A stretch of DNA of 64,000 bases, from the NCBI GenBank assembly GCA_035555595.1, contig DATMGK010000037.1:26118-90117 (forward strand), given 5' to 3'. Numbering within the stretch: the first letter of the stretch is position 1; every line of letters starts with the position of its first letter. The translations under genes and the position numbers were made by a program. This stretch comes from Croceibacterium_A sp035555595. GTDB taxonomy: Bacteria; Pseudomonadota; Alphaproteobacteria; Sphingomonadales; Sphingomonadaceae. Of the stretch, positions 15,251 to 28,922 are shown piece after piece. Under the pieces are notes generated by a model. The model was given only the letters and a program-made list of their open reading frames with translations. It had not been told where the DNA came from and did not search any database.

Positions 15251-15703
15251 ATGAAGAACTTGTCTGACGACCTCGACTGGGGCGTGCTATCGCAATCGGT
15301 AGGCCCAAGGGCACGACTGCTCCGCAATGCGCTGGCCGCCCGTTCCATCGCAGCCTCTTCCGTGGAGGAGCTGCCCACCGGATCGCTGACGGTTCTGGCA
15401 CTCGTAAACGCCAATCCCGGAAGTTCGCAAACTGCCCTTGCCCGTAGCGCCGGCCTGAACAAGTCGGCGCTCGTAGGGATCGTCGATCAGCTGGAGCAGA
15501 ACGACCTGATCGTCCGAAGTCGCTCAGTCACCGACCGGCGGCGCAACGGCGTGACCGCCACCCCTGCCGGGGAGGCGATGATGAAACGCCTGTTTGCCGT
15601 GGTGGATGCTGAAGAAGCCCCGGTTCGCGAGGCACTGGGGCCCCGTGATATGGTCGTGCTGCTGGAACTGCTTGACCGGGCGCTAGCCGCGCTGGACGCA
15701 TAG
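15251..15703 (+). CDS. MarR-family transcriptional regulator
   Basis: 150 residues. The winged-helix core covers about 45-120: S-Q-T-A-L-A-R-S-A-G-L-N-K-S-A-L is the recognition HTH, followed by the wing with D-R-R-R-N-G-V-T. Flanking helices form the dimer interface. The ATG at 15251 gives the usual MarR length; upstream in-frame sequence overlaps the divergent dioxygenase gene and is not conserved-looking. Likely controls the divergent TauD-family gene and itself through the palindrome at 15194-15210, with release by an aromatic or carboxylate ligand (inference). Confidence 0.88.
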   Translation: MKNLSDDLDWGVLSQSVGPRARLLRNALAARSIAASSVEELPTGSLTVLALVNANPGSSQTALARSAGLNKSALVGIVDQLEQNDLIVRSRSVTDRRRNGVTATPAGEAMMKRLFAVVDAEEAPVREALGPRDMVVLLELLDRALAALDA

Positions 15704-15717
15704 TTCCGGAAATGGCA

Positions 15718-15739
15718 GGCGGCTGCCGCGGCAGCCGCC
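15718..15739. terminator. Bidirectional hairpin between marR and gltD
   Basis: A 10-bp GC-only-but-one stem (15718-15727 pairing with 15730-15739, 2-nt centre) lies between the convergent marR and gltD stops, 14 and 8 nt away. No T-tract follows on either strand. Best read as a shared terminator or transcript-end stabiliser. Confidence 0.6.
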
Positions 15740-15747
15740 CTGCTTAT

Positions 15748-17184
15748 TCAGCGCGGCAGTTCGCTCGCGCCCATCAGCGCTTCATCCACCGCGCGCGCGG
15801 CCTGGCGACCCTCGCGAATGGCCCAGACAATCAGCGATTGCCCGCGGCGCATGTCGCCACAGGCGAAGACCATGTCCTCGCTCGTGCGGTAATCGAACGT
15901 GTTCGCATCGACATTCCCACGGTCTGTCAACGAGACACCCGACTGGGAGATCATGCCGGACTTGCGCGGCCCAACGAAACCCATCGCCAGCAGTATAAGG
16001 TCCGCCGGCAACACGAATTCGGTATCCGGCATCTCCTGCATCTTGCCATCGACCCACTCGATCCGGGTGCAGCGCAGACCGGTTACGCGGCCATCTTCAC
16101 CCACGACTTCCTTGGTCAGCACTGCCCAGTCGCGCACCGCGCCTTCATCGTGGCTGGTGGATGTGCGCAGCTTCATCGGCCAGTTAGGCCATGTCAGCGC
16201 CTTGTCCTCCTTCTCAGGCGGACGCGGCATGATCTCAATCTGGGTGACGCTCTTGGCGCCCTGGCGGTTAGAAGTGCCGACACAGTCGGAGCCGGTATCA
16301 CCGCCCCCGATCACGATCACGTCCTTGCCCGTCGCAACCAGAGTGCCACGCGGCGCGGCGCGTTCTTCCGCGTCACCCGCGTTGCGCTTGTTCTGCTGGG
16401 TCAGGAACTCCATCGCCTGCCGCACGCCCGGCAATTCGGCACCGGGAATCTGCAGCGGGCGCGGATCTTCCGCACCGCCGGCCAGCACGATCGCATCGAA
16501 GTTCTCGCGCAGAGACTTCAAAGAGACATCAACCCCGACTTCGGTGGAGGTTTTGAACGTCACCCCTTCGGCTTCCATCTGGACGGCGCGCCGGTTGATC
16601 AGGTGCTTTTCCATCTTGAAGTCAGGAATGCCGTAGCGGAGCAGGCCGCCGACACGGTCCGACTTCTCGAACACGGTCACGGAATGGCCCGCGCGGGCAA
16701 GCTGCTGCGCACAGGCAAGGCCCGCCGGGCCGGAGCCGACCACGGCCACCGTCTTACCCGTCGTTTGCGCGGGCACCTGCGGCTGGATCCAGCCTTCCTT
16801 CCATCCGCGATCCACGATCGCGCACTCGATCGATTTGATCGTCACCGGCTGATCGATGATGTTCAGCGTGCAGCTCGCCTCGCACGGGGCGGGGCAGACG
16901 CGGCCGGTGAATTCCGGGAAGTTGTTGGTTGAATGAAGGTTGTCGAGCGCGTTGCGCCAGTCGCCTTCATAAACCAGATGGTTCCAGTCCGGGATCTGGT
17001 TGTTCACCGGGCAACCATTGTGACAGTACGGAATACCGCAATTCATACAGCGCGCGGCCTGGTTCTTCAGGCCGTCCTCGCTGTGCGGGATCACGAACTC
17101 TTTATAGTGCCCGACGCGCTCCTTCGGATCCGCGTAAGTGCGGTCTTCCCGCTCGATTTCGAGGAAGCCGGTTTCCTTGCCCAT
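15748..17184 (-). CDS. gltD: Glutamate synthase (NADPH) small subunit
   Basis: 478 residues. The N-terminal Fe-S domain has C-M-N-C-G-I-P-Y-C-H-N-G-C-P near 46 and C-P-A-P-C-E-A-S-C near 97, giving two 4Fe-4S clusters. FAD binding follows at V-G-S-G-P-A-G-L near 150 and NADPH binding at I-G-G-G-D-T-G-S-D-C near 297. It passes electrons from NADPH to the GltB FMN/3Fe-4S site. The ATG at 17184 is 130 nt after the gltB stop, so gltB-gltD is one left-reading operon. The gap contains only small hairpins. Confidence 0.97.
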   Translation of the reverse strand: MGKETGFLEIEREDRTYADPKERVGHYKEFVIPHSEDGLKNQAARCMNCGIPYCHNGCPVNNQIPDWNHLVYEGDWRNALDNLHSTNNFPEFTGRVCPAPCEASCTLNIIDQPVTIKSIECAIVDRGWKEGWIQPQVPAQTTGKTVAVVGSGPAGLACAQQLARAGHSVTVFEKSDRVGGLLRYGIPDFKMEKHLINRRAVQMEAEGVTFKTSTEVGVDVSLKSLRENFDAIVLAGGAEDPRPLQIPGAELPGVRQAMEFLTQQNKRNAGDAEERAAPRGTLVATGKDVIVIGGGDTGSDCVGTSNRQGAKSVTQIEIMPRPPEKEDKALTWPNWPMKLRTSTSHDEGAVRDWAVLTKEVVGEDGRVTGLRCTRIEWVDGKMQEMPDTEFVLPADLILLAMGFVGPRKSGMISQSGVSLTDRGNVDANTFDYRTSEDMVFACGDMRRGQSLIVWAIREGRQAARAVDEALMGASELPR

Positions 17185-17314
17185 CTAATTCAATCCAAAA
17201 ATCAGTTCTTCGCCCCCGAAATAGCGGGGACCCGAAGGCGGTTGAGCGCGGTACGCGCCCTGTAGATGCCCGGGTTCCCGCTCGCACGGGGATGAAGAAG
17301 GGGTTGTATCATGA
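17185..17314. other. gltB-gltD spacer with repeat-like hairpins
   Basis: The 130-nt spacer holds CCCCG (17214-17218) / CGGGG (17225-17229). Around 17275 it also holds a CCCG-N6-CGGG hairpin inside a segment resembling the short dispersed inverted repeats common in alphaproteobacterial intergenes. No gene or clear promoter seen. Confidence 0.35.
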
Positions 17315-22027
<4,713 letters not shown>

Positions 22028-22149
22028 CCGAAGCGGGGTCCTCGAAATTGTCGGGAGGTTAACCCCATGGCGTCATGAAACTGATTTGGCAAGGTTCGGA
22101 CGCGCGCGCCACAAAGTTACGCGTTAGGCATCAACAGAGCAATTTTAGG

Positions 22150-22656
22150 TCAGACCGGTTCTCGAAGGTGCCTCAGCCGCGCCAGCGCCGTTTTCAATGC
22201 AGCGCCCATATGCTCCGGGATGGCCCCCGCAGGGTGGTTTACCCCTTCCGCCTCTCTCAGACGCCGCCGCGCGATAGAGGCGCGAAGCCGCTCCACCAGA
22301 TCCATCAGGTGAGAGTCCGGGATGACTGTTTCCTGCAAGGATTGGTCCAGCCAGCCGGGCATTTCATCGCGCAAGCGAAACGGCCGGATACCAGTTTTCG
22401 CGAAGCGATCCGTCAGCCGCGCCTCCGCTCGTGCGGCAGCAATGCGGCGAGCCATCGTCCATCCCGCTACCGCCCCGGCACCCGCTGCGGCGAGAGCCAT
22501 CGCACCGCGTTCAACCGCTCCCAAGGGATCGCCCCCCATCGGCACAACAAGCGCACCCGCGCCGATCAGCACAGCGAACCACAGCCCCGCCAGCATCGGG
22601 AGCAGGGAGCGCCCGCTTTCACTACCGCGCTTCAACAAGAAGCTTGCCAACCCCAT
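22150..22656 (-). CDS. Uncharacterised membrane protein (two N-terminal helices)
   Basis: 168 residues from the ATG at 22656; a GTG 3 nt upstream also reads in frame. Two hydrophobic segments (about 19-40 and 51-69) are followed by a soluble, arginine-rich helical C-terminal region containing D-E-M-P-G-W-L-D-Q-S-L near 98. I do not recognise the family. It lies between gltB (same strand, 122 nt further on) and the divergent DUF4126 gene at 22745. Codon use and GC look like the neighbours. Confidence 0.6.
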   Translation of the reverse strand: MGLASFLLKRGSESGRSLLPMLAGLWFAVLIGAGALVVPMGGDPLGAVERGAMALAAAGAGAVAGWTMARRIAAARAEARLTDRFAKTGIRPFRLRDEMPGWLDQSLQETVIPDSHLMDLVERLRASIARRRLREAEGVNHPAGAIPEHMGAALKTALARLRHLREPV

Positions 22657-22744
22657 CACCCCTGTTCAGCCCGCGTAACCCTGCCATTGCGCAGGTAAAC
22701 GAGCCGATAAAAATCGCTTCCCGCAGGCGGCCCTCTGCGGGATA

Positions 22745-23386
22745 ATGCACGGCATGGACGCGCAACCTGCCCTCGGGATCGTTGAGATTCTTGGCGTAGC
22801 AGCAAGCGTCAGCCTGCTGGCGGGCTGGCGGCTTTACCTGGCGGTGCTCGCCACGGGCATCGCTATGCGAACCGGGGCCGTGCCGCTGCCCGAACATCTG
22901 GCCGGGCTACAAGTTCTCGCCAATCCCTGGGTGATGGGCGTCGCGGGAATCGGCGCTTTCTGCGAATTCTTTGCCGACAAGATCCTCTGGCTCGATTCAC
23001 TGTGGGACGCGGTGCACACGGTGATCCGACCGCTAGGCGGGGCGCTGCTGGCGCTGGCGCTGGTCGATCCGGGTGATCCCGCCACTCAGACAATTGCTTT
23101 CCTACTGGGCGGTGGCGGGGCCTTGCTAGCGCACGGCGGCAAGGCCGGGGCACGGGCAGTCGTCAACACCAGTCCAGAACCGGTGAGCAACATCGCCGTA
23201 TCCAGCGCCGAGGATGTAGCCACTGCCGGCTTGCTCTGGCTGACGCTGGAACATCCCTATGCGGCCGCAGCGGTCGCAGCGATCCTGCTTGCAGCGGCGA
23301 TCGGCCTGATGCTGCTGGCGCGGCATGTGCTGAAGCGCCTGTTCGGCCGCGCGTTTCCGCCGCCTCCTGCCCCACCCAGCGCCTGA
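22745..23386 (+). CDS. DUF4126 membrane protein
   Basis: 213 residues with about four to five hydrophobic segments. The N-terminal G-V-A-A-S-V-S-L-L-A-G-W-R-L-Y-L and the N-P-W-V-M segment near 59 followed by F-C-E-F-F-A-D-K are typical of DUF4126, an inner-membrane family of unknown function. The C-terminus ends in a proline-rich tail. ATGs at 22745 and 22754 are both possible. Divergent from the two-helix membrane protein, convergent with phaZ (6-nt gap). Confidence 0.75.
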   Translation: MHGMDAQPALGIVEILGVAASVSLLAGWRLYLAVLATGIAMRTGAVPLPEHLAGLQVLANPWVMGVAGIGAFCEFFADKILWLDSLWDAVHTVIRPLGGALLALALVDPGDPATQTIAFLLGGGGALLAHGGKAGARAVVNTSPEPVSNIAVSSAEDVATAGLLWLTLEHPYAAAAVAAILLAAAIGLMLLARHVLKRLFGRAFPPPPAPPSA

Positions 23387-23392
23387 ACGCGA

Positions 23393-24619
23393 TCAATCGC
23401 GCGCGTTGGCCCTGATCCAGTCCTCGACCACCGGGGCGATCCGCGCGCGCCATTTGCTGCCGTTGAAGATGCCGTAATGGCCGACATCCTTGGCCAGGTA
23501 ATACTTCTTGCGCCGCGCCGGCAGTTCCGCCGCCAGATCCAGCGCGGCTTTGGTCTGACCGATGCCGGAAATATCGTCTCGTTCCCCCTCGATCGCCAGC
23601 AAGGCGGTGTCGTGGATCGCGCCAGGATCGATCGGCTTGCCCCGATGGACGAACTCACCCTTGGGCAGGGTATGCCGCTGAAACACATGTTCTATCGTCT
23701 GCAGATAGAACTCGGCCGTCATGTCGCAGACCGACAGATATTCGTCGTAGAACCGCTTGGTCGCGTCTGCGCTTTCCTGATCGCCAAGGGTGAGATGTTT
23801 GAACATCTCGTAATGGCTCATCATGTGGCTCTCGATATTCATCGAGAGGAACCCGGCCAGTTGCAGGAAACCCGGATAGACCTTGCGCCCGGCGCCCGGA
23901 TAATTGAGCGGCACGGTGGCGATCACATTGTTCTGAAACCACGACAGCGGCCGTTCCATCGCCACGTCGTTTACACTCGTCGGGCTGGCACGGGTATCAA
24001 CCGGCCCCCCCATCATCGTCAGCGTCGCCGGGCGGAAGGGATCCCTTGCCGCCCCCATCACCGCCGCGGCGGCAAAAGCCGGCACGGACGGCTGGCACAC
24101 CGCCAGCATATGCGTGCCCGGCCCTATGAAATGCAGGTAATCGATCAGGTAATCGATGTAGTCATCCAGATCGAAGCGTCCGGCCGAAAGCGGCACCATC
24201 TTCGCGTCCGCCCAATCGGTGATCCACACTTCCTGATTTTCGACCAGCCGCGCCACGGTGCCCCGCAGCAGGGTGGCGTAGTGGCCGCTCATCGGGGCCA
24301 CGATCAGCATTTTAGGGGCGCCTTTCGGCAAGCCCCGCCGCTTGAAATGGCGCAGAGCCCCGAACGGCTTTTCCAGCACGACCGATTCGCGAACCGCGTG
24401 GCTGGCGCCGTCCACGGTCACTTTCGTGATGTTGAAAGATGGCTTGCCGCGTTCCTCATAAAGGTGGGCAAAGACTTGCAAGGCGCTGGCCATGATCGGG
24501 CCAGTGCCGAAATAACCCATCGGCAAGGCTGGATTATTGAGCAGTTCGGCCCCGATGGATGCCCAACTGCTGGCGCTGTTGAGCAGCGACTTTTGCAGCT
24601 CGTAAGCGTCGTAAAGCAC
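23393..24619 (-). CDS. phaZ: Intracellular polyhydroxyalkanoate depolymerase
   Basis: 408 residues. It matches the PhaZ/PHB_depo_C family that mobilises stored PHA granules. Recognisable are the N-terminal L-Y-D-A-Y-E, the nucleophile region A-V-C-Q-P-S-V-P (Cys in the elbow, near residue 174), the catalytic-Asp loop G-E-R-D-D-I-S-G near 350 and the final histidine region G-H-Y-G-I-F-N-G near 385. No signal peptide, so it acts in the cytosol. The start appears to be GTG at 24619. A sigma70-like promoter is visible at 24665-24693. No PHA synthase or phasin gene is nearby. Confidence 0.9.
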   Translation of the reverse strand: MLYDAYELQKSLLNSASSWASIGAELLNNPALPMGYFGTGPIMASALQVFAHLYEERGKPSFNITKVTVDGASHAVRESVVLEKPFGALRHFKRRGLPKGAPKMLIVAPMSGHYATLLRGTVARLVENQEVWITDWADAKMVPLSAGRFDLDDYIDYLIDYLHFIGPGTHMLAVCQPSVPAFAAAAVMGAARDPFRPATLTMMGGPVDTRASPTSVNDVAMERPLSWFQNNVIATVPLNYPGAGRKVYPGFLQLAGFLSMNIESHMMSHYEMFKHLTLGDQESADATKRFYDEYLSVCDMTAEFYLQTIEHVFQRHTLPKGEFVHRGKPIDPGAIHDTALLAIEGERDDISGIGQTKAALDLAAELPARRKKYYLAKDVGHYGIFNGSKWRARIAPVVEDWIRANARD

Positions 24620-24664
24620 TATGCGGGCCCCGCCGCCGAGGGAGTCGCGATGTTCATACTGGGG

Positions 24665-24693
24665 TATATAAGCACGATGTTGCGGCGCAGCAA
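24665..24693 (-). promoter_or_regulatory. Sigma70-like promoter for phaZ
   Basis: On the minus strand TTGCTG (24693-24688) and TATATA (24670-24665) are separated by exactly 17 nt. The implied transcript start near 24658 leaves a leader of about 40 nt before the GTG. It is in the divergent gap with the ABC exporter gene and is among the most AT-rich stretches there. Confidence 0.55.
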
Positions 24694-24751
24694 AGAATAC
24701 CGTTCTCTGTCACGCTTCTAACCGGGCAAGTTATCCGCTAGGCGGCCCGCC

Positions 24752-26548
24752 ATGGCACGCCGTCCACGCACGCTTCCGCCCGAAGGCAAGCCCGCCAAGG
24801 ATCTCGGTCCTCTGCGAATGATCTGGCGCGAGACGCTCAGGTACCCCTGGCAGGTTGGGGCGGCGTTTCTTGCCCTGCTCACCAGTTCGGCGGCGACGCT
24901 GGCGATCCCCTATCGCTTCAAGGAAATCATCGATCGGGCTTTCGGCGATCAGGCCGATATCGCCGTCATCAACACCTCGTTCCGCTATCTGATGATGATC
25001 GTGCTGGTGCTGGGCATCGCCAGCGCGGTGCGGTTTTACTTCGTTAGCTGGCTGGGCGAACGCGTGGTGGCGGATATCCGACTGAAAGTGCAGGATAACC
25101 TGTTGCGCCTGTCCCCCGGATTCTTCGAAGAGAACTCGCCCAGCGAAATCGCATCGCGCATGACGTCGGATACCGCGATCGTGGAACAGGTGGTCGGCAC
25201 CACGGTATCGGTTGCCCTGCGCAACCTCATCACCGGGTTGGGCGGCGTGATCCTGCTGTTCGTGCTGGCGCCGGTGCAGTCTGCCTATCTCGTCGGCGGC
25301 GCCTTCATTATCGCACTAATCATGCGCCTGTTCGGCCGCCGCCTGCAGGCGGTGGCCCGCGCCAGTCAGGACCGGGTGGCCGATGTCGGCGCGCGGACGA
25401 CGGAAGTGCTGGGCGCGATGAAGATCGTGCAAGGCTTCAATCAGGAACGGCGAGAGGCTGGCCGGTTCGCCGAAGCGGTGGAAGCCACGTTCGACACGGC
25501 CAAGCGGCGCATCATGCTGCGCGCGATTATGACTGCGGGTTTCATCACCATCGTGTTCGGCGCGATCACGGCGCTGATGTGGGACGGCGCGCTCAGTGTG
25601 GCCGAAGGCCGCATCACCGGCGGCACCATCGCCGCGATCGTGGTTGTCGGCGTGATGGTATCGGGCGCTTTCGGCGCGCTGTCGGAAGTCTACGCGGATT
25701 TGCTGCGCGGCGCTGGCGCGGCGAGCCGCTTGCACGAGTTGGCGCGCGAAAAGCCAACGATCGCCCCGCCCGAACGCCCGATCGCCCTGCCCAGCCCACC
25801 GCGCGGTGGGCTGGCGTTCCAGAACATCACCTTCCGCTATCCCACACGCCCGGAAACCGCCGCTCTCGCCGATTTCGACCTGACGGTGGAACCGGGGGAG
25901 ACCGTCGCCATCGTCGGCCCGTCCGGTGCGGGCAAATCGACCGTGTTCCAGCTGGCGGAGCGGTTCTACGATCCACAGGGCGGAACGATCCGACTGGACG
26001 GGGTGCCACTGGTGCAGGCCGACCCCGCCGATATTCGTCGCCGCATCGCACTGGTGCCGCAGGAAGGCACCCTGTTCGCCGCCAGCGCGCGTGACAACCT
26101 GCGCTATGGCAACTGGGATGCGAGCGAGGACGCGATCTGGGAAGCGGCGGAGGCAGCCAATGCCGCCACGTTCCTGCGCGAACTTCCGCAGGGGCTGGAA
26201 ACGTTCCTGGGTGAAGGCGGCGCGCGCCTTTCCGGCGGCCAGCGGCAGCGTGTGGCCATCGCCCGCGCCCTGCTGCGCGACGCGCCGATCCTGCTGCTGG
26301 ACGAAGCGACCAGCGCGCTGGACGCGGAAAGCGAACGGGTGGTGCAGCAGGCGCTTGAACGGTTGATGCAGGGCCGCACCACTCTGGTCATCGCCCACCG
26401 CCTCGCCACCGTGCGTGCGGCGGACCGCATCGTGGTGATGGATGCGGGCCGCATCGTCGAACAGGGCAGCCACGCGCAACTTCAGGCGGCAGGCGGCCTC
26501 TATGCACGGCTGGCTTCGCTTCAGTTCGACGACGCGGCGGCCGCCTGA
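24752..26548 (+). CDS. MsbA-like ABC exporter (fused permease and ATPase)
   Basis: 598 residues. Type-1 exporter membrane domain with six helices spans about 35-320. The ATPase domain has Walker A G-P-S-G-A-G-K-S near 389, signature L-S-G-G-Q-R-Q-R near 493, Walker B I-L-L-L-D-E-A-T and the H-loop I-A-H-R-L-A. It works as a homodimer in the inner membrane. Sequence resembles the lipid A/multidrug subgroup, but substrate cannot be assigned; it is not next to lpx genes. Divergent from phaZ. Confidence 0.9.
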   Translation: MARRPRTLPPEGKPAKDLGPLRMIWRETLRYPWQVGAAFLALLTSSAATLAIPYRFKEIIDRAFGDQADIAVINTSFRYLMMIVLVLGIASAVRFYFVSWLGERVVADIRLKVQDNLLRLSPGFFEENSPSEIASRMTSDTAIVEQVVGTTVSVALRNLITGLGGVILLFVLAPVQSAYLVGGAFIIALIMRLFGRRLQAVARASQDRVADVGARTTEVLGAMKIVQGFNQERREAGRFAEAVEATFDTAKRRIMLRAIMTAGFITIVFGAITALMWDGALSVAEGRITGGTIAAIVVVGVMVSGAFGALSEVYADLLRGAGAASRLHELAREKPTIAPPERPIALPSPPRGGLAFQNITFRYPTRPETAALADFDLTVEPGETVAIVGPSGAGKSTVFQLAERFYDPQGGTIRLDGVPLVQADPADIRRRIALVPQEGTLFAASARDNLRYGNWDASEDAIWEAAEAANAATFLRELPQGLETFLGEGGARLSGGQRQRVAIARALLRDAPILLLDEATSALDAESERVVQQALERLMQGRTTLVIAHRLATVRAADRIVVMDAGRIVEQGSHAQLQAAGGLYARLASLQFDDAAAA

Positions 26549-26550
26549 AA

Positions 26551-26576
26551 GCCCGCCTGCAACGCGCAACGCGGGC
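26551..26576 (+). terminator. Hairpin after the ABC exporter gene
   Basis: GCCCGC (26551-26556) pairs with GCGGGC (26571-26576) 2 nt after the stop codon, flanked by AAA and CTT. The stem is short and there is no strong T-tract, so termination would be weak. Confidence 0.4.
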
Positions 26577-26605
26577 CTTGCCATCGCGCGTCAGCGGCGG
26601 TTAAG

Positions 26606-26618
26606 TGATAAAGTATCA
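26606..26618. promoter_or_regulatory. TGATA-AAG-TATCA inverted repeat upstream of the M13 peptidase gene
   Basis: A perfect 5+5 dyad in an AT-richer patch about 110 nt before the peptidase ATG. Could be an operator or part of the promoter. No regulator is evident nearby. Confidence 0.3.
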
Positions 26619-26725
26619 ACTGTAACCGATGACTCGCGTCTGCCTTCGGGCAACCGGCGTCACCATTTCCGTTCCCACCCGCCGGTGTCCGGGCTGGATT
26701 TGTCAGACGAAAGGCCTTCCACCAC

Positions 26726-28849
26726 ATGATCCGTCAGATATTCGCGGCCAGCGTTTCGGGCGCCGCGCTCGCGCTGGCCACTCCCGCCTTTGCCCAGGAT
26801 GAAGCGGCAGAACGGACACCGCCCCCACAGATGACGTTCGGCACCTGGGGCGTGGAGACTTCGCTGCTCGACACATCGATCAAGCCGGGTGACGATTTCT
26901 TCGACTACGTCAACGGCAAGTGGATCGCGGCCAATCCGATCCCGCCGGAATTTTCCCGCTATGGCTCGTTCAACTTTCTGAGCGAGAACGCGACGACCAA
27001 TGTCGAAAAGCTGATCACCGAACTCGCCGCCTCCAACCCGCCCGCCGGTTCGCAGGCCCGGCGGATCGCCGATGCCTACAACGCCTTTCTCGATACCGCG
27101 GCCATCGATGCACGCGGACTGACGCCCGCACAGCCTTATCTTGACCGGATCCGACAGGCTGGCGACCTCTCCGCTCTAACGGCGCTTTTTGCCGAAGCCG
27201 GCTATCCCAGCCTGATCGGGGCGGGGGTGACGGTCGATCCCAAGGATCCCAACCGCTACATCGTCTCCATCGGCTTCGACGGCATGGGCATGCCCGACCG
27301 CGATCTCTATCTGGTCGACAGCGAGCGGAATCGCGAAATCCAGGACGCCTACAAAGGCTATCTCGCGTTCCTGCTGGGCAAGGCCGGATACGCCGACCCG
27401 GCTGACATGGCCGCGAAAATCTATGCTTTCGAGCATCAGGTGGCCGAACTGGAATGGGCCCGCGCGTCACTGCGTGATGACAACATCACCTATAACAAGC
27501 TGACCCGTGATGAACTGCTGGCGCTGGTCCCGCAGTTCCCGCTGGCAAGCCAACTCTCCGCTTCAGGATTCGACGGCCAGCAGGAATTCCTCGTCCCGCA
27601 GATTCCGCCGACGGCTGAAGAAGTCGAACAGTTCAAGATCACGCCGGAGATTCTTGACGGTATCGGCGGGGGTACACCGGCTATGCTGACGCTGCTGACC
27701 GCGACCGACATCGATACGCTGAAGGCGTTCATGATCGCGCAGTTCATCAGCAACAACGCATCCGTGCTGCCAGCCGACATCGATGACGCAAATTTCGCTT
27801 TCTATGGCAAGCTGCTGAACGGTCAGGAAGTGAAGCGAGCGCGCTGGAAGCGGGCGATCGCCTCGACTGAGGGGATGCTGGGCGAACAACTCGGCAAGCT
27901 CTATGTCGATCGTTACTTCCCGCCAGAAAGCAAGGCGGCGATGGACGATCTGGTCGTCAATCTGCGCAAGGCGGTGGCCGTCAGCATCACCGACAATACC
28001 TGGATGACCGAGGCGACGAAGAAGGAAGCCATCGCCAAGCTTGACGCCTTCACGCCCAAGATCGGCTATCCAGATGAGTTCGAGACGTATGACGGGCTGG
28101 AAATCACACCTGCCGACCCGCTCGGCAACCGCATCCGCGCGACAGCGTGGGCCGTGGCGGACAGCCGTTCGAAGCTGGGCAAACCGGTTGATCGCACCGA
28201 ATGGGGCATGCTGCCGCAGACCGTGAACGCCTATTTCAATCCCGTATTCAACGAGATCGTGTTCCCCGCCGCAATCCTTCAGCAGCCCTTCTTCGGCCCT
28301 GATGCCGATCCGGCGGTCAACTATGGCGGCATCGGCGCGGTGATCGGGCACGAAATCGGCCACGGTTTCGACGATCAGGGCGCCAAGTTCGACGGCACCG
28401 GCACCCTGCGCGACTGGTGGGCGCCGGAAGATCTCGCCCACTTCACCGAATTGGGTAACCGGCTGGCCGAACAGTACAGCAGCTATTGCCCGTATGACGA
28501 AGGCACCACATGCGTGAATGGCCGTTTCACGCTGGGTGAAAACATCGGCGATGTCGGCGGGCTCAGCCTCGCCTACCGCGCCTACCGCATGTCGCTGAAC
28601 GGTCAGGAAGCGCCGGTTATCGACGGGCTGACCGGCGATCAGCGCTTCTTCATCGCGTGGGCGCAAGTGTGGCGTTCAATGCAGCGTGAGGCGGCGGGGC
28701 GTCAGCGGCTGCTGACCGATCCGCACAGTCCGGAGAAGTTCCGTACCAACGGCGCGGTCCGCAATCACGACGCGTGGTACAAGGCGTTCAACATACAGCC
28801 GGGCGATGAGCTTTATCTGCCGCCGGAAGAGCGCGTTCATATCTGGTAA
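26726..28849 (+). CDS. M13-family zinc metallopeptidase (secreted)
   Basis: 707 residues. A signal peptide ends at A-F-A-Q (residue about 24). The PepO/neprilysin N-terminal domain starts at the K-P-G-D-D-F-F-D-Y-V-N-G-K-W motif near 52. Zinc motif H-E-I-G-H is at about 541-545, the third ligand Glu in E-N-I-G-D-V-G-G near 605, and the substrate-binding N-A-Y-F near 494. The C-terminus is the family's short form ending V-H-I-W. Degrades peptides in the periplasm. The gene stands alone with its own leader. Confidence 0.94.
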   Translation: MIRQIFAASVSGAALALATPAFAQDEAAERTPPPQMTFGTWGVETSLLDTSIKPGDDFFDYVNGKWIAANPIPPEFSRYGSFNFLSENATTNVEKLITELAASNPPAGSQARRIADAYNAFLDTAAIDARGLTPAQPYLDRIRQAGDLSALTALFAEAGYPSLIGAGVTVDPKDPNRYIVSIGFDGMGMPDRDLYLVDSERNREIQDAYKGYLAFLLGKAGYADPADMAAKIYAFEHQVAELEWARASLRDDNITYNKLTRDELLALVPQFPLASQLSASGFDGQQEFLVPQIPPTAEEVEQFKITPEILDGIGGGTPAMLTLLTATDIDTLKAFMIAQFISNNASVLPADIDDANFAFYGKLLNGQEVKRARWKRAIASTEGMLGEQLGKLYVDRYFPPESKAAMDDLVVNLRKAVAVSITDNTWMTEATKKEAIAKLDAFTPKIGYPDEFETYDGLEITPADPLGNRIRATAWAVADSRSKLGKPVDRTEWGMLPQTVNAYFNPVFNEIVFPAAILQQPFFGPDADPAVNYGGIGAVIGHEIGHGFDDQGAKFDGTGTLRDWWAPEDLAHFTELGNRLAEQYSSYCPYDEGTTCVNGRFTLGENIGDVGGLSLAYRAYRMSLNGQEAPVIDGLTGDQRFFIAWAQVWRSMQREAAGRQRLLTDPHSPEKFRTNGAVRNHDAWYKAFNIQPGDELYLPPEERVHIW

Positions 28850-28874
28850 GGTGCGCGAAATCTCAGGCTGATGG

Positions 28875-28902
28875 GCGGGCGGCGCTTGACTTCGCCGCCC
28901 GC
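28875..28902. terminator. Strong GC hairpin between the M13 peptidase gene and uppP
   Basis: A perfect 10-bp stem (28875-28884 with 28893-28902, loop CTTGACTT) starts 25 nt after the stop and ends 20 nt before the uppP ATG. No T-tract. Probably ends or stabilises the peptidase mRNA. Confidence 0.55.
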
Positions 28903-28922
28903 TCCGCCATCACGCCCGGCCC

